Program-made: the position numbers and the translations under genes | In this document: positions 24,401-35,727 of the stretch, piece by piece | Layout: every line of letters starts with the position of its first letter | Position numbering within the stretch: position 1 is the stretch's first letter | Notes under the pieces: generated by a model | What the model saw: the letters and a program-made list of their open reading frames with translations, nothing else | Databases searched by the model: none | Told to the model about the DNA's origin: nothing | NCBI GenBank assembly: GCA_028554795.2 | Contig: CM068835.1 | Span: forward strand, 63,079,719 to 63,143,718 | DNA: 64,000 nucleotides | Reading direction: 5' to 3' | From: Sinohyriopsis cumingii | Lineage: Eukaryota > Mollusca > Bivalvia > Unionida > Unionidae

Positions 24401-25305
24401 CATTTAGTTCTGTATATATGATGCAAAATACTTGAAAAATGCATTTTCAAATTTTAATTTCACTGTTTAACTACTTCTCCCTTCCTATCTCATTTCCTCC
24501 ATCCCCCCTCTCTCTCTTTATTTCTCTCTCTCCATTGCTCTCTCTCCATCAACACCTAAATTATTTATCATGACTGTGATCAGGACTAATTCTGTCAAAC
24601 TTTAGTATTGGAAAAATAAAAGGCCACTGAAAATGAAAAGCTACATAACCTCAGACTTGAAACCTTTTCAGTTGTTGACTTGTTCACTTTGAAGTAAATT
24701 TGCTGAATGACAAGTTGTGTGTTTTATTGTATTGTCCATGGGCGTCGTATTTTATAAATTTTTTCAACACTATTGCCTCTATCATGCTGAGAAAATCAAA
24801 AGTTGGTGCCTATTCCAAAGATACAATAAGGCAGCTAATATTACAAATTTACTTTCTGTGAAAACAAATGTTGAGAACTGTTAATGTTTAGAAGAAATGT
24901 ATTCAATACCCTAACTTGTAAAAGCACATACAATAGTTTCTCTATATAACGAACACATATCCATTCAGAGAAATGAGCATATATGAACAAGGATATTCCA
25001 CGCATGACAATGAAATATAACATTCACAATGAGATTCTTTGAATTATCTTCATTGCAACATATTAGAGGGTTTTTAAAAAGCTATTACAAATTTTTGTTT
25101 AAGTATACTGACCCATTGTCATATAAGCTATTAATATCAGTTCCAATGATTTATATACCAGACACGTGTGGGTCACTGCAAACATACATGCATTTTTCTT
25201 CCTATAGATACAGTTATCAGTTATATTAACAAAGCAAATTATTTCAGTATTTTGTTTAAATTGTATTTGTCATAAGTGCCTGAACCATTAACAAAGTGGG
25301 TAGCG
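21477..25305. other. non-coding AT-rich stretch
   Basis: Contains short ORFs on both strands and a small (TA)n at about 24331-24350. A pyrimidine-rich tract of about 70 nt lies at 24479-24550. A minus-strand 122-codon frame at 23302-23670 is Cys-containing but unrecognised. No gene or larger repeat could be supported. Confidence 0.45.
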
Positions 25306-26031
25306 TCATATTATATTTGATTTAATTTATATTTAATTTAATTGTATTGTTTGTAAGTTTAAAATCTTTTTATTTTTTAATTTTATATGCTAAAGTAATA
25401 TAATTTTGTTTACTAAGATATTCGATATTTTCCAGAAAATTCAGTTTGATCTGAATCTTGTCATAAATACCTAATAATAGAAACACTGTTTCTTGTTTAA
25501 CTTAGTTTCCGACCTTGATTCGGAAATCACTGAGACATGTAAACAGCTTTCTAATTTTATTTTATTTTCTTAGCGAAATAATTGTTTTCTATAATGGAAG
25601 TACTTGGAGTACGTGATTCTAGATTGTAAAAGATTAATTATTTTCCTGAAAATATTTAGTGCTCATACTGAATTCTTGGGCAAAGACATTTCTCTAAATT
25701 GTATACAGAAATTCAAACACCGGAATAGAATTGTTTGTCAATCAACAAATAAATGTAGACATAACAGCACAATACTGACTACAGTATACGTCATCGCCTT
25801 CCATTTTAGATTTTTCGTCGGGATTCGAAATCAAATTTTATTAGAACATTTCATTACTAAGACTTTTAAAATTTAATTCGTGAATTATTCTTGTAACCGA
25901 TTTTAAAACCTTAAGTTCTAATTGTTTCATTTTTACATTATTTTGTCCAGGGAAATAAATTATTTGAACTGTTTTTCAAAGCTTTTTGCTTTCACTCTTT
26001 CTATGATTTTGTTAATTTGAACCTAAACACA
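25306..26031 (+). repeat. 5' LTR of the Gmr1-like element
   Basis: Aligns by eye with 30083-30983 through blocks such as TAATTTTGTTTACTA, GATATTTTCCAG, GAAATCACTGAGACA, GTACGTGATT, CAACAGCACAATACTGAC and TACGTCATCGCCTTC (some with one or two mismatches). It ends near AACACA. Compared with the 3' LTR it lacks about 175 bp near 25628, so it carries an internal deletion. The exact first base is uncertain. Confidence 0.75.
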
Positions 26032-26394
26032 TAATTGAGGCAACGTCCTTGGATTTTGTAATTTTGGGTAAAAAATTTCAGAAAACGTTGTTTTTTGAAA
26101 TTTGAATTCCCATTGATTTTGCCAACTTTAGTGAAATCGGCAAGCGTTTTCTAAAATGTCCTGAAAAGTGGAACTCTTTCTTTCAAGCTTTACTCAGGTT
26201 CAGACCTTATCAATAATGATGAATTAACATGATATTTCTGAGGCAAAGGCTTCCTTATCGAATCAAGAAATAAAAAATATTCCGGTCCAGTACTAGGCAG
26301 AAAAGAATGTTTTGGACAAAAGTGCTATTGTTTCTATCAATAAGTCTGTATCAGACTCTGACATAAAATAAAGGAATTGTAATTAAAATACAAA

Positions 26395-27075
26395 ATGGAA
26401 TTTGAGTTCAGGAAGCTGGAACTTCAGAAAGACAAAGAAGAAAAACAAGTGCAGTTGCAATTGTAGAAAGAGAAAGAACAAATGAAATTGAAAATAAGAG
26501 AAAGAGCAAACGCATTTACAATAGGAAGAAAGAAAGGGTGACAAGTTCAGTTACAAAAGGAAACAAATACAGTTACAGTAAGAGGACATCTATTTACAAT
26601 CGGAGAAAAAAAGGAAATGCATTTACAATCAGAAAAAAGTGGCGAGAGAGACAGATTCGGATGGAAAGTGAGAGGAAAGTGAGAGAATATCAATGTAGAA
26701 TAAAAGAATTAGATCTGGCAAAGGAAAAACACTCTGTCTGGTGTTTTATGAAATATCAATTTAGTACCTCCTTTTTTAAAAGAAGCCGTAGACGTATAAT
26801 GTCCTTATTTTGAAAACGAATTGCTCAGAGTGGCCAAGATAGTACTGGACTCTATTATTGCAATGTTTACTCACTGGTAGAGCTCGTGATATTTACATTT
26901 CACTGTCACTAGAGCAGAGTGCTGACAATGATGTAGTAAAGGATTATATCTTGATGGGTTATGAAACAGTCCCTGAGGCTTATCGGCGAAAATTCAGAAA
27001 CTATAAAAAGAAGCTGAACTAACTTATCTCAAATTTCTATGGGGGTAAACAAAGCAATTTGATAGGTGGCGCTCT
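26395..27075 (+). pseudogene. gag of the Gmr1-like element
   Basis: Starts at the ATG at 26395 with a charged coiled-coil frame (MEFEFRKLELQKDKEEKQVQ). Further on it shows degenerate gag capsid-like pieces: FENELLRVAKIVLDS, a run equivalent to arginine-aspartate-isoleucine-tyrosine motifs near 26880-26920, and YETVPEAYRRKFRNYKKEAE near 26960-27015. Several frameshifts and stops are present. Confidence 0.7.
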
Positions 27076-27539
27076 TCTAAAAAGGTTAATAATGATTACT
27101 AATTACCAGACAACTCATACTGGTTAACGAGTTCAAGAACTGTGTCCATAGTGGCATTATGATTTATCACGATGAGCATAAGGTCGAAACGTTGGAAAAT
27201 GCTGCTCGTGCCGCTCTCGAGTATGCTTTGGCTCATAATGTTTCTTTTGTAAAAAAATACTTTCTCTCAACAGTCTTTTAGCTAAATAGTATTTCAGCCT
27301 AATACAAGCCCTTGTAAATATAAAACTCGCACAACTTTTAAAAATCAAGCTTAGGAGAAGATGTTTGTCTCTTCCAACATGTACGTATTGCAAGATTTGA
27401 CAGGTTATTTTCGATTGATACAAATTGAAACCTAGGCATCAGAATTAAGACAGAATTATTCCAAATGCTGTTATTTCTAAGAGGTCATGATCCCAGACAT
27501 GTATTAAAAGCAATCATGTGTTAGGTCTAATAAACCCCA

Positions 27540-27855
27540 GTCTGCTTTTATTGTGGAGAATTATGAAACTCGAACGGCTCTATATCACTCTTAGTTAATT
27601 CGGTCAATCCTATTACTATTAGCATAGTAAGAGGCACAGGAGCTTCTCAAAGTCTTTTATTGTCAGGTACTTTGCCTTTTTCGGATTAGTCTTCTTCTAA
27701 TGAGAGTGTTCTTATTCAGGGAATAGAGTGTGGCTTTGTTAATCTTCTTCTCATTATTGTAAATTTTTCATCAGACTTAGTCTTAGGACCTGTGACTGTC
27801 GGAACAGTGCCGGTTGTACCTGTTGAGGGCCTTCATTTATTACCAAATTGTGCTT
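27540..27855 (+). pseudogene. zinc knuckle and retropepsin protease remnant
   Basis: A VCFYCGE fragment near 27541 looks like the start of a CCHC knuckle, truncated by a stop. From 27608 the frame reads PITISIVRGTGASQSLLLSG and later IQGIECGF and VLGPVTVG, which is the order of a gypsy retropepsin. The catalytic triplet Asp-Thr-Gly is changed to Gly-Thr-Gly (GGC at 27633-27635), so the protease could not work even if translated. Confidence 0.7.
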
Positions 27856-28017
27856 AATCCACTTGTAACTGACAAGCCTTGTTTTGGATCAGAAAGTCAG
27901 ACCCATTTACAAAGAATTCCCTAATTTATTCCCACTTATGCAGTTACATGAGCTATGGCAAAGAAAGCTCTTGAGAATGATTTGATAAGGAATGCATTCC
28001 GTTAGCTGACACATGTA

Positions 28018-28975
28018 TTGGTCAGGCTTTTGATGATGGATCAATCAGAAGGTAAAGAACACAGTGATCCTCTTTTACCTACTCATTCTCTGTATTCTAA
28101 TGAGGGTGGCAAACGACAAATATATGTTATCAAACAGGAAAAAGATCCTGAGATGTCTTGTTTGTTTCGATGGGCAGTTAGTGAACCTGAAGCCACTGAA
28201 ATCACTGTCTGTTATATCATTCAAAATAGAACATCTCTAATAAAACTTGGTTACCTTCTGAGATACCTGTTGCAGATGATTGGTCAGTGAACTATCAAAT
28301 TGTAGTTCCAAAACCTTACAGACAGGAAATAGTTAGTCTGGCCCATGAAACTCCCTTCGCTGGTCATTTATGGATTAATAAGAATTATCATACTATCTTG
28401 ACTCACTTCCCTTGGACAAAAATCAAAAGTGATATTGGTCAATAATGTAGATCTTGTCATACTTGTCAAATGGTACAAAAACCCAATCAGAAGATACCTT
28501 AGTCACATCTGTAACCTATTCCTGCATTTGACGAAGCATTTATTAGAACTATGATATATTGTGTTGGTCCTTTACCAAGTCAGGTAACCAATAATTGCTG
28601 ACCAAAATATGTGCATCAACAAGGTTTATATAGGCGATTCGTTTGAGGAATATTAAATATAACACCATAGTCTAAACGTTAATAAAATGATTTTGCTCAA
28701 TTTGGCCTTCCCAATTCTGTCCAATCAAGTGACGGGTCAAATTTTAGGTCTGAAACTTTCCAGCTATTTATGCTTAAATTTGGCATTCATCAATTCAAGT
28801 CAAAAGTGAAATTATAGTTTAACAGAACTTCAATCGAGAGAACGTTTGAGTATGGTAATAGAATACTGTCTCTCTTGCTAATTCCTCAAAAATTTCTTCA
28901 TATTATATATTACGGCCCTTACAAAGTTAAGAAGAAAACGAATGAGTTAAATTATAATGTTGTTGCTGCTGGAAT
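28018..28975 (+). pseudogene. integrase remnant upstream of RT
   Basis: The H2C2 zinc-binding part is clear. The segment LAHETPFAGH supplies the two His and CRSCHTCQ the Cys pair (28338-28470), interrupted by a stop. The core start is MIYCVGPLP, with Tyr where the first catalytic Asp belongs (TAT at 28557-28559). A NSVQSSDGSNF block near 28715-28750 carries the region of the second Asp. The middle of the core, with the Glu, is deleted. A C-terminal YYGPYKVKKKTNELNYNV block (about 28905-28960) resembles the chromo/GPY-type tail. Upstream, a 90-codon open frame (28018-28290) is the usual spacer before integrase. Confidence 0.75.
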
Positions 28976-29169
28976 CTAAATAAATTATAGGAGTACCAGT
29001 ATATTAAAAGAGATAGACAAGTTAAGATTCAATCAATGTAGGTATACCTGTCCTACTCATTGAAGATTTAAGTGAAGGAATATCTTCGGATTCGACCGAT
29101 ATTGGAGGGACTAATCTTTAGAATTCAGAAATTATGAAAGATCTGCACCAGAAACTTTCACATTTGCTA

Positions 29170-29500
29170 GAGTCAGAAGGAATGAACGTAAACAGTTATT
29201 AGTTGAATATGAGCACTTATTTCCAGATATTCTTACAAGAACAAATTTCTTTTCCATGGCGTGTAAATCGAAAATCCCAACCTGTGACACAGCACACGTA
29301 CAGGATGAACCCTCTCAAATAGGAACACTTGGAAAACGAAATTATGTATTTGCTGGAGAAGGATTTTATCAAGCCCTGTAAATGTGACTGGAGTTCACCA
29401 TGCATACTTGCTCCAAAATCAGATAAAACTTTCCGTATGGACGCTGATTATAGGAAGATGAATAGTATGACAAAAACAAAGTCGTTTCTTTTAGACTGAA
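29170..29500 (+). pseudogene. reverse transcriptase N-terminal remnant
   Basis: Reads LVEYEHLFPDI, then after a frameshift HTYRMNPLK, LLEKDFIKPCKCDWSSPCIL and KSDKTFRMDADYRKMNSMTK. This is the fingers region of a gypsy RT, just before catalytic motif A. The palm with its YxDD box is absent, because sequence jumps directly to the connection before RNase H at about 29535. Confidence 0.8.
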
Positions 29501-29581
29501 AACTATCAGTAGACTTTTACCATGTTAAAAACAATGCTTAAAAGCGCACCGGTTCTTTCAGCTTCAAAGTTCAGCCAATGA

Positions 29582-29964
29582 TTTAAATTGTATGTTGATG
29601 CAAGTGGTGTTAGTGTCGAAGCAGGTTTGATTCAAGAAGACAAAAATGGTATTGAACATCCAGTGTACTATATTTCTAAGCAATTAAATAAGCACCCAAA
29701 TTATTATTCAACAATCAAGAAGGAATGTTTGGCTTTGATATTGCCATTACAACATGCTGAAGTTTATATTAGTTTAGCTCCTTTCTCGCCTATTGTGTTC
29801 AGTGACCACAACACCCTTACATTTATCGGAAAAATGAAGAACAAAAATGAAAATCAAAGACTACTATCTAAATGTGGATTTTGTTGTTACAGGAATATGA
29901 GGATGGTATCAGGCACATCAGGGGTAAAGATTATTAAGAAGCAGATGCACTTTCCCGTGTATAA
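29582..29964 (+). pseudogene. RNase H remnant of the Gmr1-like element
   Basis: An open frame begins FKLYVDASG and continues GLIQEDKNGIEHPVYYISK, YYSTIKKECLALILPLQHAE and VFSDHNTLTFIGKM. The usual RNase H acidic residues are visible: Asp at 29597-29599, Glu at 29723-29725 and Asp at 29804-29806. After a frameshift near 29860 it ends with the characteristic ADALSRV and a TAA at 29962-29964, the end of the polyprotein. This is the best preserved part of the element. Confidence 0.85.
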
Positions 29965-30082
29965 CAATGTATTATTTCTTCTGCACTGTGTGTAATTTAT
30001 GTTTTTTTAAAAACTCATCTATAATCAATCTATGGTATAAAAAGAAATATAATTAAATCTTTCTTTTTCTTTATGGCAAAAG

Positions 30083-30983
30083 TGTTACTTATATTTGACT
30101 TAAAGTATACTTGATTAAATTTAATTATTTGTACGTGTTAAATCTTTTATTTTGAATTTCATTACATGTCAAATTAATGTAATTTTGTTTACTAGGAATG
30201 TGATATTTTCCAGCAAATTCAGTATGACCGGAATCTTTTCATAAATACATAACAATAGAAAGACTGTTTCCAATTTTCACTTAGTTCCCGACTTTGATTC
30301 AGAAATCACTGAGACAAGTAAAAAACTTTCTATTATTAAGTTATTCTCGGAGTAAAATAATTGGATTTTATCATGATCACACTGAGAGTACGTGATTGTA
30401 GATTGTAAACAAACGTTATGTCATAATTCTGGGTTTTCCGAAATTGCGCAGTAGTTAGATATAATAGTGATGTTTAAAGAGGTTTTCTTATTTGGGTTTT
30501 TACCTTGGACACTAGAGAAGTGTGTTTGTTCGTGACCAGTTTGGAGTTTTATTGTAACTTTTATTCATATTATTTGGATTCTAAAAGATTAATTATTTCT
30601 CCAGGAAATATTCGACATTTATCTAAATTTTATTACGATATTCAAACATTGGAATATTATTGTTTGTGAATCAACAAAGAACTGTAGACTCAACAGCACA
30701 ATACTGACAACAGTCTACGTCATCGCCTTCTATTTTGAACTTTTCATCTGGATTATAACTCAGATTTCATTATAACGTTTCATTATTAGGACTGCTAAAA
30801 TTTAATTCGTGGATTATTCTTTGATTAGTTTTGTATTTGATTCTAAAAACCGTAAATTCTTAATTTTTTAATTTTTTACATTGTTCTTGTTTCCAGGGAA
30901 ATACATTATTTATTAAATTGTTCATAGCTTGTTGTTTTCACTCTTACTGTGATACTGTTTATGAAAGGCTAGAACGTAACACA
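30083..30983 (+). repeat. 3' LTR of the Gmr1-like element
   Basis: Counterpart of the 5' LTR, beginning near TGTTACTTATATTTGA and ending near AACACA. It is about 175 bp longer because it keeps 30409-30585, which is missing from the 5' copy. TAAA flanks both sides of the extra segment, consistent with a microhomology deletion in the 5' LTR. Confidence 0.75.
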
Positions 30984-32589
30984 ATAGTAGATGGGAGGAT
31001 GGTGGTAGCAAGGATTGCACGTGGGACATACCCGGCAGTTATAAATGGGAATCTGCATAGAGAAATCACATTGGAACATGAAACAAACTTTTAAAGATAA
31101 AAGGATCACTTGTCCTCATAGTACAGATTTACCAGTAGTAACATATGTAGGGGATGTAGTGGGTAGGGACAAATAGATCCGAATGCTAGTTTAGTCAGCA
31201 CAGCATAGCATACTGGTCTTATAAAGAAAAATATATAATGGGGACTCAACCTGAATGTACATTTTGTAAAATAAACGTTATTAGCAATTTATTAGTTACA
31301 TTATTGGTTTCATTCGTACGACATTTGTAGCAACCACAACAAATACATTAAAATGTTACATGTAAAGTGTAAATATTGCCTTCCTCACCTAACAGCCGAC
31401 ACCTTTGAACTAGATAATCTTCTTTCACATATGTATAAGGCAAAAGGAATAGTCCATGCATTGATGTGAAGCATGTTGATGTAGTGGCGAATGGTACTGC
31501 TTTCTTGGGTACATTGTATGCTACAGTTGATAGTAGCTTTGAAGCTGAAAACATACAACACAATTTGTATTTGTAATCTAATTTCTAATGTAAACCGCTT
31601 TCCTTGTGCTGTGTAAGGCAGATCAATGATTACAAATGTAGTAATTAATGTTAGTAATAGTAGAGTTTGGTAACAAACGTAAAATTGATTCACATAAATG
31701 CAACTGTTTTCATCGCAAAACGATATCTAATAACTTATCAATGGTTACCTGCAAGACCTTATACACTGGTATCACTATAACATTATTTCCTATCATGACT
31801 AGAGGTCAATTCATAATTGGAGGGAGAGAGATTGAGAGAGAGGCCATACTGAGAGCTTTTTTATATGTATATTAGTTATCTAACGTAATGTTTAGAACTG
31901 AACACACGAAGGTAATGTACATATGTAGAAATGATACTTATGAATATATGGTTATAGTGAAACTCATACGGATAATGTAAGCTTATTTACTAATATAAAC
32001 TTTTTAAAATAATTTTAGATGCAAAATGTAATCATAATATAGTTCTAAAAAATTTTACTCAGTTGTGATTGTTTAGTGATCTACACAATAATTGTTAACA
32101 AAATTTCCAGACCAAATGTATCGACCGCGATGGACTTAAAAAAGGGTAGTTCGGTGTCAGACTCGCAAAAGAAAGTTCATATTGGATCGAACTATTAACT
32201 GTGAAGGGGAATCAAGTTACATTCGCGTGAACAAGAAGTCGCGGGCATGTATATTCTTTACTTGTATTGAATATCAACTAAGAATGAGTATCATCTTTAT
32301 TTTTAACTTTCACATGTGACATTTCTTCACAATTATTATTTAGCATGATCATAAATATATCTATAAAAATCTGAATTGACAGCCTCGTTTCTCTTGTCTT
32401 TTACGTGTATGAAGAAAGATGTTTGCATGAAATATATAGTATGAACAAATTGAAAAAAGGCACGATATAAAATGCATGGAGATATATGAAATTACATTAA
32501 CGTTTTCAGATGTATTAGCTAATACATATATGACTAAGGTTGACATGTATCTGTCCCCTGCGACAGTCTCTGTTCCAAATAAAAGAATC
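30984..32589. other. non-coding stretch
   Basis: Short ORFs at 31348-31875 on both strands and at 32361-32639 on the minus strand carry no motif. No repeat seen apart from a GAGAGA-rich spot near 31820-31845. Confidence 0.5.
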
Positions 32590-32810
32590 CACAGGAATGT
32601 AATTGTAAAGATTTTAAAATGTGAGAAAGAAATCCTCACTTTGCTCCTTTAGTGACCACTTTATAAATGGTGGTCATATCTTCATCGTTAAGACGTCTGC
32701 ATGCAAGGTCTAAAGGTGAGAGTTCGTACATCGTTCAGCGCATCTCTGGTTTTTTGACTGGTCATTATTCTTACTTTTGTTAAGGAGTATTTTATCAAAC
32801 TGATACAGAT
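32590..32810. repeat. upstream duplicate of the GM2A-like promoter-proximal block
   Basis: Matches 35365-35560 over about 200 bp. A central block beginning ATGCAAGGTCTAAAGGTGAG and ending GTTCAGCGCAT (32701-32743) is identical over 43 bp. Flanks such as AATGTAATTG, AAAATGTGA, TTTGTTAAGGA and AAACTGATAC are similar but diverged. It marks the start of a tandem duplication of the GM2A-like locus, or an insertion of a shared repeat. The central block has a weak tRNA-like look (GAGTTCGTAC resembling box B). Confidence 0.7.
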
Positions 32811-33842
32811 TAAACAGGATCCAATCTGTAACAGACGACAACAAGATCACTTGATCGGTATAATGTTCGCAGACGATCACGTGACTGATAATTTAATGCC
32901 TAGCAGTGGGGTGAATGCATGAGGCAACGAACTTCTAAAGCTCTTTACCAAACGTCACAGAGAACAATTCTGGTTTGGTGTTACCTTTATTTGACCCTCT
33001 CTCGCAAGCCGATAGTGCCCTTTTTCTGATCACTGTCGCATACATTTTAGCACGATGTGAATATTTCATTTGAGTGTTAATAGCTCTATGAAATGCACTG
33101 AGTGCCTCGTATTAATGGATATTTACACCTGTAAATGTGCTAGAAAACATATACCTATAATTTGGTATGCATAAGAACGTCATGTAAATTCTTTACCAGG
33201 AGTTTAATATTAGAGCCAAATAAATGGGTTTATGATCATCAAGTATTTGTGGAAACTCAAGCTGATTTAGGAAGAGTAGGTCCGTAACTAATAACATTTG
33301 TACATTACATGGATTGATAACTAGATGTCTTAATTAATGAACAAATTTGCTTTGAACTTTTGTTGTTTTTAATAATTTGCCTGATTTTGTTTTAAGGGTT
33401 AGTATAAATTAGTGATGTGGAATCATTACTAAATTATACATTCAATGTATGACAATGTCCAAAGTGGTGTGAGATGCAATACTAACTTACCTGAAGAATT
33501 TCTATATGTAATTGATGTGCGGCAATGAGTTTAACTTTTCCATGTTTATTAAAGGCTTTGATGAATTATGCTACAGCTGTTTATGATTTTATGCACAGAT
33601 GATTTAGTTACATCCTCATAATTAAAAAGGTTATGCATAAGGGCCTAAGACTTCTTAGTGGATATTAGGATAAGTGGGATCTTTACATTTATGCGTGGAA
33701 AAGAAACAGTTTATTTGTCCATAGGAAAAGATGAATAACAGATTATACCGTATTCTGATGAACAAATTTAGAGTGATAGGGTGCAAATACATTTCATAAT
33801 GTTGTGCTTAAAATTGATTTTGCATATAATGATTCTTAGACA
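32811..33842. other. non-coding stretch within the duplicated upstream segment
   Basis: No ORF or repeat of note. Confidence 0.45.
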
Positions 33843-33905
33843 CTTTCTAGGCAAATGGCTGCTTGTGACCGAATCATTTATTCTGAAAGTTGCAAGTCGA
33901 ATATG
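33843..33905 (+). pseudogene. decayed copy of the GM2A-like first exon
   Basis: The segment around 33852-33900 aligns with the end of the intact first exon (35690-35740). Both carry TGGCTGCTTGTGAC, then a GAATCA/GATTCA block, TCTGA and AAGTC after the splice site. In this copy the donor GTAAGTC is CAAGTC, so it cannot splice there, and the upstream signal-peptide part is not recognisable. It indicates an ancient duplication of the locus followed by loss. Confidence 0.65.
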
Positions 33906-35364
33906 TTAACATTGACTTCATTGTACCTTTGTGTATGATAGATTGATTAACATCATGATGATTCTGGATGTGGTGTTGAACATGTTTTCTACAATATATA
34001 CTTATTTCAGAAGACTGCATAAGATACGATATGATTATGTGCAAGTAGACACTATGTTTTTGTATTATATGTTGTTGTCTTATAAATTATCGTAGTAAAG
34101 AAACATTACAAATAAGCCGCGTTCACAATAAACGTTCATGTTGTATTAGATTAAATCGATTCCTTATTTTGACGATTGCTATATTTAGCTTTTGCCCTTG
34201 CAGCTTCATTAGCCATTAAATACGCGTGTGTTAAAAAAATAACCTGTAATCTAACTCATCATAAATTACCTAACCTACTATGCGTGTAATTTAAAATACA
34301 TCAGCTACTTAAAGTAAAGCAATTTGATTGTAGGATAAACATTCAATGAATTATTTTATGAATGATGCTTGATTTTCGCCTTTGGTGCTCAGTAGTCAAA
34401 TCAGGCGCTGACTGTATAGTTATTCAATTCGAGTTATAAAGCAATGAAACTATTTTCAAGTTTCTATGCCTCAAGTCGTCCACAGACCTTTAAGCTGAAT
34501 GGGTTCTTCAAAAATGATATAAGCAACTTGCTACATTTACAACTTTTAAAATGAAGATAATTCAAAGATATTTAACTCTGAGTCAATTTTGGGAAAATAT
34601 GATGCTCTATTGCCTGTCAGCTTCCAATTTTGTCGCCCCGTCAGCTGGAATGATATCCACCTTATACCTTAAATATGTTTACAATATAGAGTGGAGAGCT
34701 TGAGTTCAGCACAACGTTTGTACGGAAAACTAAGTTTTTAAAAACTGAATTCCCCCAACCACCTACTTCCAACCACATATCCAGGTAATATGACAATGTA
34801 GTGGTGTCCTTCACATCAGAGCTAATACAGCTGCGGTCTAGGACGTAAGCTACTGACAGGCCAAGCATGTCTTGTCAGTATACATTCATTTCAAAGATTA
34901 TGGTCTATACGAATTTGCTTTTAATAAAAACATCACATTTAAAAGTACTAAATGATTGAAGTGAACAATATTAGAAGAGATTCCAGGCAGATGGTTGAAT
35001 ACAAAATCATCTCTTTTGATAATGAAGGCGTTAACGAATTGGCTTGACGCAATCATACATTATCATCAATGTTCTAGCTGTTTAAAAACCAGCATGTGAC
35101 AAAGTCAGGAAACCTTTATATTGATACGTTTGTTTTTGACAGAATGATTGTCTCGAAAAATAATCCTAGCTTTCAAGCACTATATGGATATGATTCATAA
35201 TGTATTAATATTTTCAAATTAAAAGTTCAGTTTAATTTAATTTAATAAGGTATGGAGATATCTTTCATATATGTTAATAATCGCAAGCAAATGCTTTAAT
35301 ATTCTACATGTCTTGATAACATATATCAAAGTATGATGAACTCAGTCTCACGAAATAAATGTAA
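33906..35364. other. non-coding stretch, partly duplicated downstream
   Basis: A block at 34391-34460 (ATCAGG, then CTGTATA-TTATTCA and a TCGAG motif) resembles 37360-37425. Another at 34725-34760 (AAACTAAG-TTTTAAAAACTGAATT) resembles 39108-39140. These matches are short and diverged. No gene is seen. Confidence 0.4.
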
Positions 35365-35560
35365 TTGCAAATATTGTAAAATGTGAAGGAAAAAATCAGG
35401 ACTTCGCTCCTTCAGCGACCAATTTATCATTGGTGGCCGTGTCATAATCGATAACAAGTCTGTATGCAAGGTCTAAAGGTGAGAGTTCGTACATCGTTCA
35501 GCGCATGTTTGTTTTTCTGAAAGGTCTTTATTGTAACTATTGTTAAGGATTAAACTGATA
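35365..35560. repeat. promoter-proximal block of the GM2A-like gene, duplicated at 32.6 kb
   Basis: The exact 43-bp core is at 35464-35506. It lies about 90-130 bp upstream of the TATA box. The surrounding sequence has diverged strongly between copies while the core has not. That fits either selective constraint or recent conversion. Confidence 0.7.
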
Positions 35561-35590
35561 CCTGAAGGAAGTGGCTAATATATTTTTCAC

Positions 35591-35628
35591 TATATAAGAA
35601 GGTCACATTTAAAGCAGTTTTTCACTAA
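35591..35628 (+). promoter_or_regulatory. core promoter of the GM2A-like gene (TATA box and initiator-like site)
   Basis: TATATAAG at 35591-35598 is a good TATA box. About 31 bp downstream TTCACTAAG (35621-35629) fits a pyrimidine-rich initiator, giving a short 5' UTR before the ATG at 35649. The spacing is normal for animal TATA promoters. Confidence 0.6.
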
Positions 35629-35648
35629 GCCGCAGTCTGTCCTGAATA

Positions 35649-35727
35649 ATGTATCCTAAGTCGGTTCTAATTGCCACGTCACTGGCTCTATTGGCTGCTT
35701 GTGACGGATTCAGCTACTCTGAGTGTG
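35649..35727 (+). CDS. GM2-activator-like protein, exon 1 (signal peptide)
   Basis: ATG at 35649 opens 26 codons plus one base before a strong donor (GTAAGT at 35728). The peptide begins MYPKSVLIATSLALLAA and has a basic residue, a hydrophobic core and small residues before a likely cleavage site near CDG, a classical secretory signal. It then reads FSYSEC, comparable to the start of mature GM2 activator, where an aromatic-Ser-x-x-Cys segment carries the first disulfide cysteine. The phase (1) matches the next exon at 45628. A TATA box lies 58 bp upstream. The family comprises secreted or lysosomal lipid-binding proteins that lift glycolipids for degradation; the molluscan role is not known from sequence. 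Confidence 0.75.

Larger units (their letters stand above)
25306..30983 (+). mobile_element. dead Gmr1-like Ty3/gypsy LTR retrotransposon (integrase upstream of RT)
   Basis: Two LTRs flank an internal region with recognisable gag (26.4-27.1 kb), zinc knuckle and aspartic protease (27.5-27.9 kb). Then come integrase (28.0-29.0 kb), the start of reverse transcriptase (29.2-29.5 kb) and RNase H (29.6-30.0 kb), all on the plus strand. Canonical gypsy elements carry integrase after RNase H. Here it precedes RT, as in Ty1/copia and in the Gmr1-type gypsy elements. Many stops and frameshifts, a missing RT core, lost catalytic residues and diverged LTRs show it is an old, inactive copy. Its 5' boundary is approximate. 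Confidence 0.85.
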
